Shown here: one piece after another, positions 1-9,530 of the stretch
How the letters are laid out: the number at the start of each line of letters is the position of its first letter
How positions within the stretch are numbered: the first letter of the stretch is position 1
NCBI GenBank assembly: GCA_036936605.1
Contig: JAUPFV010000002.1
Coordinates: 125,472,376-125,536,375, forward strand
Source of the DNA: Limnanthes douglasii subsp. nivea
Lineage: Eukaryota > Streptophyta > Magnoliopsida > Brassicales > Limnanthaceae
Direction of reading: 5' to 3'
DNA: 64,000 bases
Notes under the pieces: model-generated
Database searches by the model: none
The model's input: the letters and a program-made list of their open reading frames with translations, nothing else
What the model was told of the DNA's origin: nothing
Position numbers and translations under genes: made by a program

Positions 1-657
1 TATTCTTAGAGAAGAAAATCGAGGGGAATGCAAAGAAATGATCAACGCGGTCATTCTAACATTGAGGATCAGATGTTATTGGAAATAATATCTTGTTTGA
101 ATGATCAGCTCGATCAGAGAGAAAAATTGGTTAGAGTTGGTATGGTATGATCTGAAGTGCAATGAGTAAATGAGAAGAAAGATTTGGAAGACCATCACGA
201 TGAGTCTCACAATGTTCACCGAGCGAGAAATGGTTATTGAGAAATGAAATTTCAGTTAGATAATGGATATCACTATTCAATGGAGGAGGAGAAAGACAAG
301 CATCGATGAATTATAACAACTACAAGTGAGTCTCTTGAATCAGATTCTAAGGAGTTTTCTCGAAATCTTAAGAAATGTGATTCTTATAGAAGAGGGATGG
401 GCATGCGCTCTTTATGGATAAATGATAGTCGATCTCAGAAATCTTGAAGAGGGAATAAATCTAAAGAAAATGGTGGATCTAGATTTCTGATTGAAAATTT
501 TCTATTTCAATATAATACAACTAATCAATACATAAATCTAGCGGATCAAGACTTGTATGCAATTACGGGAAGTAGAACTGGAGGTAATCAATACATGCAA
601 TGAGTATATTGGAGTACTTCTCTTTTAACAGCTAAGATCATATCGATATCATTTCCA

Positions 658-1150
658 AAACGTTTCGATATCACAAAGATTGAGAAATTTGATGGCACAC
701 AAGATCCTGACTACTATATTGAGTAGTTCAAAAATTACATGATGAATTTTGAAGATAATGATATGCTAGTGTGTAGGGATTATTCACAAAATTTCAAAGG
801 CACATCCTTGAAATGGTACAATAGAATCTCGAGAGGGTCAATAACCAATTTTGGGACATTTTATATTTCTTTCCGAAGTCAGTTTCCGGGGAGAAAAGAA
901 ATGTGAGCTAATAGAGATACTATAATCGAATTCAAGTAGACAATATGAGAAAAATTGAAAGATTATACTAGACACTTTGTGTTAACCAATACTAAGTTGG
1001 ATGATTGCAATGAGCAAGTAATTTACACTGCTTTTAGACAAGGGTTGCTCCCTAGAGATCTAGCAAATGAAATTACAATGAGATAAGCACTGACTTTTGG
1101 AGCTTTAATGGCTCAAGTAGAGGAACAAATCAAAATGAATGAGTCAACAA
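658..1150 (+). pseudogene. gypsy gag remnant
   Basis: The frame containing KRFDITKIEKFDGTQDP, followed by a W-containing stretch (GTSLKWYNRIS) and later RQGLLPRDLANE, matches the retrotransposon gag domain: a KFDG start, then LKWY, then a GL-rich end. At least four in-frame stops interrupt it, for example directly after DPDYYIE. About 165 codons of homology survive. It would have encoded part of the capsid of the gypsy particle. Confidence 0.7.
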
Positions 1151-1699
1151 GGGTTTGAATGGGGCCCAATTTATCTCAGAGGTATTTAGGATAAGGAAAT
1201 GGTCCTTCTAGACAAGGGTATCGGGGTAGTACTTCACATTCTCAATGACCCTCTGGTCTAAGGGTGTCCACTAACTTGCATCTTCGAACATGACCTCACA
1301 TGTGTTGGCTTCGAATTATCAACCATCTCGTGTTAGGTCGAATCAGTGGGTAAGACCATATTATTTTACAGATTTGACTGAAAATATGACAATAATTTTT
1401 GAGATAGCTAACACCATGTTCACTTTCGAAAGCCTCCACCAATAAATAGACCAAAGAAGGAATAAAGTAATAAATTTTGTAAATACCACAATGATGTTAG
1501 GCGTGATACTACATAATGTATAACTTTGAAGAAATAAATTTAGATTTTAATAGAGAATGAAAAGCTAATAAATTTTGTGAAAAGACAAGAAACTGGTCGT
1601 CACATTTCGAACACTAATCCACCAGCACAACAATTTGTGAATTCGTCTTCGAAGCAAGAAAATACGTTGTTGATAGCTGGGCTAGTGACGACATCGATG

Positions 1700-2335
1700 C
1701 GTATTTGGAATATCTTGATTCTAACCCGGATTATATGATAGTGCTAGCGGTGAATGAACTAGTGGTGCATGGAAAATTTTGGTGTCTATGTAAGTATTTT
1801 GAGTCTCTTGAAATATTCGAAGAAAATACCATGGCAAGAAACATTAATAGTTCTAGGAAAAGCCATGTGGTAAGTTTGGCTACTCAGTTGGAAGGAGGAA
1901 TTTCCACTCATATTTATGGCAAGAGTTTTACCCTTTTTATTTTGTTTGATGAATATGATCTACGAGGAATAGTGGGCTTCATAAAGATGCGATAGTGATT
2001 GGGGTTGAAATAACAAGTATAGAGAATGGTACTCATTGACACTAGTAGCTCAACTAACGTGTTGTTTTTGTCAACATATGAGAAGATGCATAATCCGCAT
2101 GTAGTTCAATTATCCGAGCATACTATAGTAGAATTTACTGGAGTAACAACACAAGTTATTAGAGAATTGGAAATTAAGATTGTGATGGGTCGTGGACCAT
2201 TTAAGAAAAAAGTGCGAGTGTTGTTTATGGTAATGGATTCTCCGACAAGTTATAATGCTATTTTTAGAGATCATGGCTATCAAGGATGTATGTTTTTGCT
2301 TCCACCATTCATTAGTGCCTTACATATGTAATTAG
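1700..2335 (+). pseudogene. gypsy aspartic protease remnant
   Basis: Two short open stretches (1705-1995 and 2026-2331) cover this part. The second has LIDTSSSTNVLF, close to the DTGSS active-site motif of retroviral-type aspartic proteases with Gly replaced by Ser, then a downstream MVMDSPTSYNAIFRDHGY segment that fits the second half of the fold (ILGR-like). The missing glycine and lack of upstream continuity make it non-functional. It lies between gag and RT, as expected in gypsy elements. Confidence 0.6.
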
Positions 2336-2829
2336 AGATCGAGTATGAGTAGTTTGAAGTAGCCAGCAAGTGAATAGAGAGTGTTATTTCACAACTTTGC
2401 ATACCAAGAAAAATGTAACTATTGACAAAATGGTAGAATATTAATTATGGGGGCTTTCTTAGAGGTAGACAGGGTGGATGATCCGAGGGAAAAATGGAAA
2501 AGTTTACGAATATGAACGTTATTATCATATTCACTAAGTTACCAACTATTAAGATACTTGTTTGGAAATTTAGAAGTCTTTGCTTGAAAAATCGAAGTTG
2601 TGGGGGTTCCTTTTGAGGGGATTTGCCACAGTTTGAAAATTAACCCAAAAATTAGACCTATTATTAAAAAATGAATGAGTTTTTTGGTAAAATCTGAAGC
2701 AATATTTGCAGAAGTAGATCGTTTATCTAAGTTTGGACATATACTTGAAGCACATTATCCATTATGAACTGCAAATCTTGTTCATCTGAAGAAAAATAAT
2801 AGGAAATAATAAATATAGGTTAATTTAGT

Positions 2830-3265
2830 GATCTAAATCGAGCACGTCTGAAGGATCCTTTCTCTATTCCAAAGATAGACCAGCTTGTTAATTCAATATC
2901 TGGTAATAAGCTTCTTTTTTATGGATGTTTTCTCTGGGTATAATCATATCTAAATGAATCTGAATGACCAAGAAAGTACTACGTTTATTACTGACAGATG
3001 ATTATATTGTTATCGGGTTATGCCTTTTGGTCTCAAGAATGTCGGGGCTACGTATCAAATACTAGTGAAAAAATAATTTATTACTCCAATTGGGAGAAAT
3101 ATAAAAGTTTACATAGATGACTTGTTGGTTAAAAGCTCTGCAGATAAAGAATACTTACGAGACTTCGAAGAAACTTTCTCAAATTTGAGAGCTATTCGTT
3201 TAAAATTGAACCCAGAGAAGTGTACCTACGGAGTTAGATCGGGAATGTTATGGTATATATATATT
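2830..3265 (+). pseudogene. gypsy reverse transcriptase remnant
   Basis: Translation gives IPKIDQLVNSISG, then YRVMPFGLKNVGATYQ, then VYIDDLLVKS and LRAIRLKLNPEKCTYGV. These are standard gypsy RT blocks in correct order, with YIDD as catalytic centre. Stops occur within, for example before LYCYRVMPFG. The region just after (3300-3400, MTPSRSIKEVQ) is the end of RT/connection, and much of what should follow has been deleted before the RNase H part. Confidence 0.8.
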
Positions 3266-3449
3266 AAGTGAAAAAAGGATAGAAGCCGATTTGGAACAGT
3301 TAAATGCATTGATAACCATGACTCCATCTCGGTCAATTAAAGAAGTGCAAATTTTGATAGAAAGGCTAGTAACTCTAAGCAGATTCATAAACATTTGCCT
3401 TCTATAATGACTGATGCTAAAAAATTGGTCTTCTATAATGATAGCTCAA

Positions 3450-3930
3450 TCTGGGGTGGCAATGTACTAAGCCATTGAATTCGGATTTAATGCTTTAAAT
3501 AACAAAGCAAAATACGAGGCCACATTAGCTGGATTAAGGCTTGCAAGTATTTATGGAGCTAAAAACAATTGTTTGCAAACAGATTCCCAACTTGTAGCAA
3601 ATAACATGTTGGGAATATCCGAGGCTAAGAAGGGTCAACTTATCAAGTATTTGTGAGAATTACAGGAATTGTTATCTTGTTTAAAAATATGACAATTGAC
3701 ATATTAACCAAGGAGAAAATACTGTTGCTGAAATGTTTGGCAACCATTGATTATTCCTAGAGGTATTCTCAAATTTTATTACAGGAGAGTCCATCAGAAA
3801 TGATGAAATCCAAGCAGTGTTAGTATTATAACGAAGTATTTATGGCTACCGAGGAAGAACAAAGAGATTGGATGTTTGATCTAATAACGTTTTTACTTAA
3901 AGGTACATTGCCTTTTGATATAAAAAATTA
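3450..3930 (+). pseudogene. gypsy RNase H (second, archaeal-like type) remnant
   Basis: The segment AIEFGFNALNNKAKYEATL, then TDSQLVANNMLG, fits the ribonuclease H fold carried by Tat-type plant gypsy elements (N-x-A-E-Y-E-A motif, then D-S-x-L-V). Here the motif reads NKAKYEA, so the acidic residue is changed to Lys. Downstream, a stretch ending WMFDLITFLLKGTLPFDI resembles the spacer before integrase. Coding similarity ends near 3.93 kb, where the copia-related sequence starts. Confidence 0.65.
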
Positions 3931-3939
3931 GCTCAGAGA

Positions 3940-4616
3940 CAGCATTCACAACAACATCATCAATAACAGGAAATAGAAGCACAAACAAAATCTTCTTTCT
4001 TGTATCAAGTATGATAGAGATAACAATCCCAAACAAAATATCAAGTCTGAATAAAATAAACGCAAACAACACAGAACACTTTTTACGTGGAAAACCTTCC
4101 TAGTGTAGGAAGTAAAAAACCACGGGACTGATTTCGGAGTCCAACCAAATATTCATTATCAGAAGATGGGTTACAAAACTATTCTCTAGATAAAACTAGA
4201 GCATACGCCACAAGAAGTATGACAACTTCATACACAACCCCAATACACAAGATAATGAACCGAAATCAGAAAACTCACTGAAATATCCCCAAAACGCAGT
4301 TAGAAGAAGATGATCGAAAAACACACTTAGATGACTCCAAATCAAAAAAACCTCTGGACAAATTGTAGAAGACAAGTAGACGAGCCTTCTCACCAAAATT
4401 GAAGTCGATCGGACAACCGGAGACAGTCCGATTGAAAGCACAAAGTTCCGCCTCGAATCACCTTTTTCTCTCAACAACTGCACTATAGAATATGATGCTC
4501 ATATCCGAAAGACACTATATAAATATATATTTATACATAAACCAAAATCCTATGTGTTATCCAAATTGGGCTTAACCCATATGATAATTGGACTCCCACA
4601 TAGGAAGAGCCCAACA
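3940..4616 (-). repeat. 3' LTR-like end of the copia element
   Basis: Directly after the polypurine tract (minus strand) the sequence starts TGTTGGGCTCTTCC, a normal LTR start, and runs for about 0.6 kb with a TATA-like stretch near 4520-4535. It does not resemble the 237-bp LTR at the other end of the element apart from the first few bases. The outer end is uncertain because no CA end with a target duplication is obvious. See the finding on mismatched LTRs. Confidence 0.55.
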
Positions 4617-4630
4617 AATCTCCCCCTCAC
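4617..4630 (-). other. Polypurine tract (PPT) of the copia element
   Basis: Minus strand reads GTGAGGGGGAGATT immediately before the TGTTGGG start of the 3' LTR-like region. A purine run next to an LTR is the plus-strand DNA priming site in LTR retrotransposons. Confidence 0.8.
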
Positions 4631-4632
4631 GA

Positions 4633-5769
4633 CTATGTGGGAGGATTCGCCATCCTGACGATCAATCTACAATGTTCAAGCTTTCCCCTAGGCAAAGCCT
4701 TTGTCATCATGTCAGACCCATTATCATATGTATGAACTTTATCAACCTCCATTAGTTTAGCATCAAGAATATCTCGAATCCAATGATATCTCACATCAAT
4801 ATGTTTCGACTTTGAGTGAAATGACGAATTCTTCACGAGATGAATAGCACTCTGATTATCACATAACAGTACATACTTGTGTTGCTCAAATCCAAGTTCT
4901 TTCAAGAACTTCTTCATCCATAGTAGCTCTTTACTCGCTTCTGTCACTGCAATAAATTCACCTTCTGCCGTTGAAAGGGCAACACACTTTTGTAGTCTTG
5001 ATTTCCATGAAACAGCGCCACCACAAAAGTTAATCAAATTTCCAGAAGTAGACTTGCGAGTATCAACATCTCCAGCCAAGTCTGAATCAGAATAAGCCAA
5101 CAACTCAAGTTTATTCATCCCAAAACTGAGCTTCAAATTAGAGGTTCCTCGCAGATACCTCATAATCCATTTCACGGCTTCCCAATGCTCTCTACCTGGG
5201 TTTGACAAAAATTTGCTCACAACACAAACACTGTGAGCTAAGTCAGGACGAGTACATACCATGGCATACATGAGACTTCCAACTGCAGATGCATATAGAA
5301 TATTAGCCATGTTTCTCTTTTCTTCATTAGTTGAAGGATATTGTTTCTTGCTTAACTTGAAGTGACCGGAAAGTGGTGAGCTAACCACTTTAGCTTTGTC
5401 CATATTAAACTTCTGAAGAATTTTCTCAATGTATTTTTCTTGTGATAAGAACAACTTCTTCAAGTCTCTGTCTCTAGTAATTCGAATGCCGAGAATCTGC
5501 TTTGCTGGACCTAAATCTTTTATTGCGAAAGACTTACTTAACTGTTTCTTCAAAGAATCAATCCGCGAAGTATTCTTCCCAACAATAAGCATATCATCCA
5601 CGTAAAGTAAGAGAACAATAAAATCGGCATCGGAAAATTTCTTCACAAATACACAATTATCAGAAGAAGTCTTCTTGTAGTCCTGCTCCCCCATAACTGA
5701 CATGAACTTCTTATACCACTGCCTCAGAGCTTGCTTCAAACCATATAGACTCTTTTTTTCAGTCTGCAT
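4633..5769 (-). pseudogene. copia reverse transcriptase C-terminal part and RNase H
   Basis: An open frame of 378 codons: KSLYGLKQALRQWYKKF near the start, the catalytic YVDDMLIVG around residues 56-64, a connection region, SLMYAMVCTRPDLAHSV around residues 166-182, and copia RNase H motifs (LLAYSDSDLAGD, later STAEGEF, then KHIDVRYHWIRD). The end is the natural polyprotein C-terminus, 3 bases before the PPT. It is out of frame with the RT N-terminal half (5736-6059) because of a run of seven A residues (minus strand) near 5753-5759. Otherwise well conserved. Confidence 0.9.
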
Positions 5770-6059
5770 ACATAATCTTCTTTTCCTTCAACCACAAAAC
5801 CTTCAGGCTGTTTCATAAAAATCTCTTCTTCCAAGTCATCATGCAAAAATACTGTTTTTACATCCATTTGCTCAAAGTCTAGACTCACTGCAATGCCTAG
5901 AACCACACGAATAGAGGACATTTTTACAACTGGAGAAAATATTTCATCAAAATCAATACCTTTTTTCTGACCAAAGCCTTTGACTACCAATCTTGCTTTG
6001 TACCGAGGTTGCAGAGAACTATCATCTTGCTTCAACCTATGCACCCACTTGTTACTCAA
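5736..6059 (-). pseudogene. copia reverse transcriptase N-terminal part
   Basis: Begins SNKWVHRLKQDD (usual NKWVFK..), then YKARLVVKGFGQKKGIDF, FSPVVKMSSIRVVLGIA, and MDVKTVFLHDDLEEEIFM, which are the first RT blocks of copia polymerases. The usual MDVKTAFLNGDL is here changed to TVFLHDDL. The frame ends after CRLKK because of an A-run frameshift; the next block continues in the frame of 4633-5769. A stop also separates it from integrase near 6073. Confidence 0.85.
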
Positions 6060-6218
6060 GGCTTTTCTCCCTTAAGGTATCTTCACTAACTCAAATGTAT
6101 GATTCTCATGAAGTGATTGCATCTCTTCATTCATTGCTTCAATCCATTGATTTTTACATACACCACTAATAGCCTCATCATAACACTCAGGCTCACCTGC
6201 ATCGGTTAACAAAATATA

Positions 6219-7244
6219 TTAATCAGAAGGATATCTAGTAGAGGGTTGTCTATCTCTAGTAGATCTCCGCGTTTGAACTTCAAGTTGTTCAACATCTTCT
6301 TCATTCTCTTGTTCATGCATGAAATCATTATCATGATCACTAGTATCAACAATATGTGAACCTCTTGAGGCAGATGAGTCACCATCTGAATTTTCTTCAA
6401 CTTCTGTAGGTGTATGTGCAAGCGGAATATGCCCCAATTCTACCAAGTCATTCTGAGATATAGGCACTGAATTTTGACTCTTATCAATATCATGAACTAT
6501 ATGATATTCCATAAACACGGCATCTCTGCTCCTAATAAGCTTCTTATTAATTGGATCATGAAATCTGTAGCCGAACTCATCAAGACCATAACTAATGAAT
6601 ACACACTGTCTTGTCTTCGAATTAAGTTTAGATCTCTCATCTTTAGGAATATGCACATAAGCTTTGCACCCAAAGACGCACAAATGATCATAAGAAACAT
6701 CTTTACCTGTCCAAACTCTATTTAGGATATCTCCATCTAAAGGTACAGAAGGACTAAGATTCAAGACATGTACCACTGTATTTAAAGCTTCACCCCAAAA
6801 GTATTTAGGGAGTTGTGATTGTGAAAGAAGACATCTTACCCTTTTAATTAATGTTCGGTTTAGTCTCTCAGCTACGCCATTCAACTGAGGAGTCTTGGGA
6901 GGTGTCTTTTGATGCCGAATACCTTGCTGCCTACAATAATCATCAAAATGACCAATGTATTCTCCCCCATTATCACTTCTAACACACTTCAATTGTTTCC
7001 CAGCCTGTCTCTCAATTGAAGCTTGAAACTGCTTAAAGACATCTAACACTTGATCTTTTGTTTTCAAAGTGTAAGCCCAAACTTTCTTGGAATGATCATC
7101 AACAAAAGTAACAAAGTACAAACAACCATTAAGCGTTCTCGTTTTGAAAGGACCACAAACATCAGTATGTACCAAGTCAAGCAAACTTGGTTTTCTTGAA
7201 GGAGCCGAGCTCTTGAAAGATACTCTATTCTGCTTTCCAGCCAA
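6219..7244 (-). pseudogene. copia integrase
   Basis: Frame of 341 codons beginning inside the element polyprotein. Visible: AGKQNRVSFK at the start, LLDLVHTDVCGPF with the first catalytic Asp, VRSDNGGEYIG with the second Asp, and NGVAERLNRTLIKRVRCLL with the catalytic Glu: the D,D-35-E triad of retroviral-type integrases. Then FGCKAYVHIPKDERSK and the C-terminal GYRFHDP-like block. It ends in a premature stop after TRYPSD; coding similarity continues in frame beyond it to the RT. The upstream HHCC part is in the frame of 7293-7772. Confidence 0.9.
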
Positions 7245-7292
7245 ACAATGTACGCATTTCTTTAAATGAGCTTTATGTATCCCACGAATGTA

Positions 7293-7772
7293 CTATTTCT
7301 TCCTCAAAATATCTAATATTTGTTCGCTAATGTGACTGAGTCTTTTATGCCACAAATCAAGCATTGCTTCATCATTAACAATATTGATTTTCTCAGCAGA
7401 CACCCTTGCAGACATGATGTAGAGGGCTGAATATTTTTGTCCTCTTGCCACAACCAACGAGCCCTTAGTAAGTTTCCACTGCCTATTCGCAAAAATACTG
7501 CAATAACCTTCATCATCTAGCTTCCCTGTAGATATCAAATTCAATCGAAGATCGGGTATATGTTTAACACCCTTCAAAATCAATATTGCACCCATGCTTG
7601 TTTCTAGATAAACATCACCAATACCAACCACTTTAGACAAATCATTATTTCCCATCTTTGGAGAACCAAAGTCACCAGAGGTGTAAGATGAGAAAAATTC
7701 TGTACGAGAAGTGGCATGAATTGTAGCACCACTGTCAACTACCCAACCATTTTCATCAGACACAGAATTCAC
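7293..7772 (-). pseudogene. copia protease and GAG-pre-integrase region
   Basis: WVVDSGATIHATSRTEFF contains the DSGA active-site triad of copia aspartic proteases. It is followed by GVKHIPDLRLNLISTGKLDDEGY and KLTKGSLVVARGQK, typical of the TNT1-94 group, and then LWHKRLSHISEQ, the GAG-pre-integrase zinc-binding block. A stop after LRKK separates it from KCVHCLAGKQ, the second half of the HHCC finger, which still reads in the same frame. Confidence 0.9.
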
Positions 7773-7918
7773 AACATCATCATCAATAACAACGAAGTAG
7801 CTCTTTGAAACTGAGCAACATGTTTCTCGTCACCACTTTCATCATAATTTTTCTCCTTGTTCTTTTCTTCTTTACCATTATTAGATTTCCCAAAATTATT
7901 CTTCTTTCTCAACTTGGG

Positions 7919-8653
7919 TCAAAATTTCTTAGTGTGCCCGATCTCATGACAGTAGTAGCACTCCCAATCTGCAAATTTATTAGACTTGTTCTGACTCTTG
8001 CTTCTACTTTTACCTCTAGTTTTCCAACCGCGATTTTCATTTCTACCACGTTTCTCAACGACTAGAGTTTCTGAATGTGAAGAGAAGCCAATTGTTTTTC
8101 TTCTCATATCTTCATTCAACACACTACTTTTAGCTACTGCCATTGAGATATTGCCTTCAGGAGCTGAATTAGAAAGAGACATTCTGAAAGTATCCCATGA
8201 GTCTGGCAGCGAACCAAGCAACCATAACGCCAAAACTTCGTCATCAAATTTGATACCCATAGCAGCCAACTGATTAATCAAGCCTTGAAAGGTATTCAAG
8301 TGATCTGTAAGAGGTGATCCATCTTGATACCTTAAATACATCAACTGTTTGAACAAAAGTAACTTACTATTTCCTGTCTTCCGAGCATATAACTCCTCAA
8401 GTTTACTCCACAATTTCCTTGCATCTGTTTCGTCTACAACATGATTCAACATATTATCATCAACCCATTGCCGAATAAAGCCACAAACCTGCTGGTGAAT
8501 AATTATCCATTCTGCATCAGACTTATATTTAGGTTTTTCATCACCGAACACTGGTAAATGAAATTTAACATAAAGAAGATCTTCCATCTTCGATTTCAAT
8601 ATATGATAATTTGAACCATTCATCGTCACCATTCTGATTGTATTCACCTCCAT
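7919..8653 (-). pseudogene. copia gag (UBN2-type) with zinc knuckle
   Basis: The likely start is the ATG at 8653, 30 bases after the [23 protein letters not shown], a typical TNT1-94 gag start. Then [40 protein letters not shown] and [15 protein letters not shown], matching the UBN2/gag polypeptide domain. Near the end [13 protein letters not shown] gives a CCHC knuckle (C-x2-C-x4-H) whose last Cys codon lies after an in-frame stop. The rest of the linker (PKLRKKNNFGK) continues in frame to the protease. Confidence 0.85.
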
Positions 8654-8683
8654 ATTTGATACAAGACAAGTACACAACCACTC

Positions 8684-8695
8684 GCTCTGATACCA
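8684..8695 (-). other. Primer binding site, tRNA-iMet type
   Basis: Minus strand TGGTATCAGAGC, an exact match to the usual plant copia PBS complementary to the 3' end of initiator tRNA-Met. It lies two bases inside the 5' LTR. Confidence 0.9.
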
Positions 8696-8697
8696 CA

Positions 8698-8934
8698 TGT
8701 TGGGAATATGGGGTCTGGTCCGCATATTCCGCCTCCATATATAAGTAAGAACACCACCGATCTCAACACTAGTATGATATTGTCCGCTTTGGCACCCGAA
8801 GGCCCTCACGGCTTTGCATTTGGTCCACTACAAAAAGGCCTCATACTAGTTGAGGTATATTCTTACTTATATACCACTAATCCTTCCCATGTATTACCGA
8901 TGTGGGATGTGGAACTTTGGTCGCTACCCTAACA
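8698..8934 (-). repeat. 5' LTR of the copia element, 237 bp
   Basis: Minus strand starts TGTTAGGGTAGCG and ends TATTCCCAACA, giving TG...CA ends, directly followed by the PBS. It includes a TATA-like stretch (plus strand near 8865-8875, TTACTTATATACC). A perfect partner is not found at the other end of the element. Confidence 0.8.
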
Positions 8935-8939
8935 ATATT

Positions 8940-9254
8940 GGCCATTTACCATTGTACTACGAGTGATTTTGTGAATGTTTATGAGCATGTTATTTTTTCG
9001 TGTGTGTATTTAGCCGGTGGCATACTATTTCATTTCTTGGTGGCTCGTGATAGTTCTAATGAGGTGCCCATACAACCGAAGTTGTAATTACAATTGTTCT
9101 TTTGCCAAAAAATTACGAGTTTAACATTTTTGTTTGGAAACATAAATATAATGAGATGTTTTTCAAATTTAAACTTAAAATATTATTATAATAAAAAAAA
9201 TTAAAATAAGAAGGATTGATCATCATTGAGATAATTGACAAAAAAATATTTTAT
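8940..9254. other. Non-coding flank between copia element and minisatellite
   Basis: Roughly 300 bases with no gene. The ORFs at 8708-8932 and 8902-9087 are too short, overlap the LTR, and show no recognisable motif. Confidence 0.5.
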
Positions 9255-9530
9255 AAGTACCAATGTGTGACGGTATAATTTGAAGTGTTAACGTGTATAA
9301 AAGCATAATTTGAGGTGTTAATGTGTATGGCAAGAAAAATTGAAGTGCTAATGTGTGTGGCGGTATAATTCGAAGTACTAACATGTATGGAAGTATAATT
9401 CGAAGTGTCAATATGTATGGCAAGAAAATTTGAAGTGCCATTCTGTGTGGCAATATAGTTCAAAGTGCTAACGTGTATGAAAGCATAATTCAAAGTGTCA
9501 ACGTGTGTGGCAAAAAAAAATCAAAGATAT
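9255..9530. repeat. Minisatellite, about 36-bp period
   Basis: About seven diverged copies of a unit resembling AAGTGCTAACGTGTATGG followed by AAGTATAATTCG. Because the period is close to a multiple of three, the minus strand stays open in two frames and yields pseudo-proteins of repeats such as IHVSTSNYTATH. No gene signals surround it, so these ORFs are taken as repeat artefacts. Confidence 0.75.

Larger units (their letters stand above)
1..3935 (+). mobile_element. Degenerate Ty3/gypsy LTR retrotransposon relic, left end outside the window
   Basis: Reading the + strand across frames gives, in order, gag-like, protease-like, reverse transcriptase and RNase H-like coding remnants, all broken by many stops and frameshifts. 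The order PR-RT-RH is that of gypsy. The RNase H part (NKAKYEATLAGLRLA) and the segment MTPSRSIKEVQ before it resemble the Tat branch of plant gypsy elements. No LTR, PBS or PPT is visible; the 5' end lies outside the window, and the 3' end appears cut off by the copia element beginning near 3.94 kb. An old, inactive copy. Confidence 0.8.
3940..8934 (-). mobile_element. Ty1/copia retrotransposon, Tork/Tnt1-94-like, defective
   Basis: On the minus strand the order is 5' LTR (8698-8934), PBS, gag with zinc knuckle, protease, integrase, RT, RNase H, PPT, then a 3' LTR-like region. The order PR-IN-RT-RH defines copia. Protein motifs match the TNT1-94 group common in plants. The polyprotein is broken by at least four in-frame stops and one homopolymer frameshift, so it is not autonomous. 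The inner 4.0 kb is otherwise well kept, suggesting a much younger copy than the gypsy relic it abuts. The lower-coordinate boundary is approximate. Confidence 0.9.

Noticed and set aside
3607..3625. TGTTGGGAATAT in the gypsy relic matches the copia 5' LTR start
   Set aside because: The match is 12 bases and is explained by RNase H coding sequence (NNMLGISEAK); no further LTR similarity follows.
9223..9493. Two repeat-protein ORFs on the minus strand
   Set aside because: Same reason: a 36-bp tandem repeat gives open frames in more than one register.
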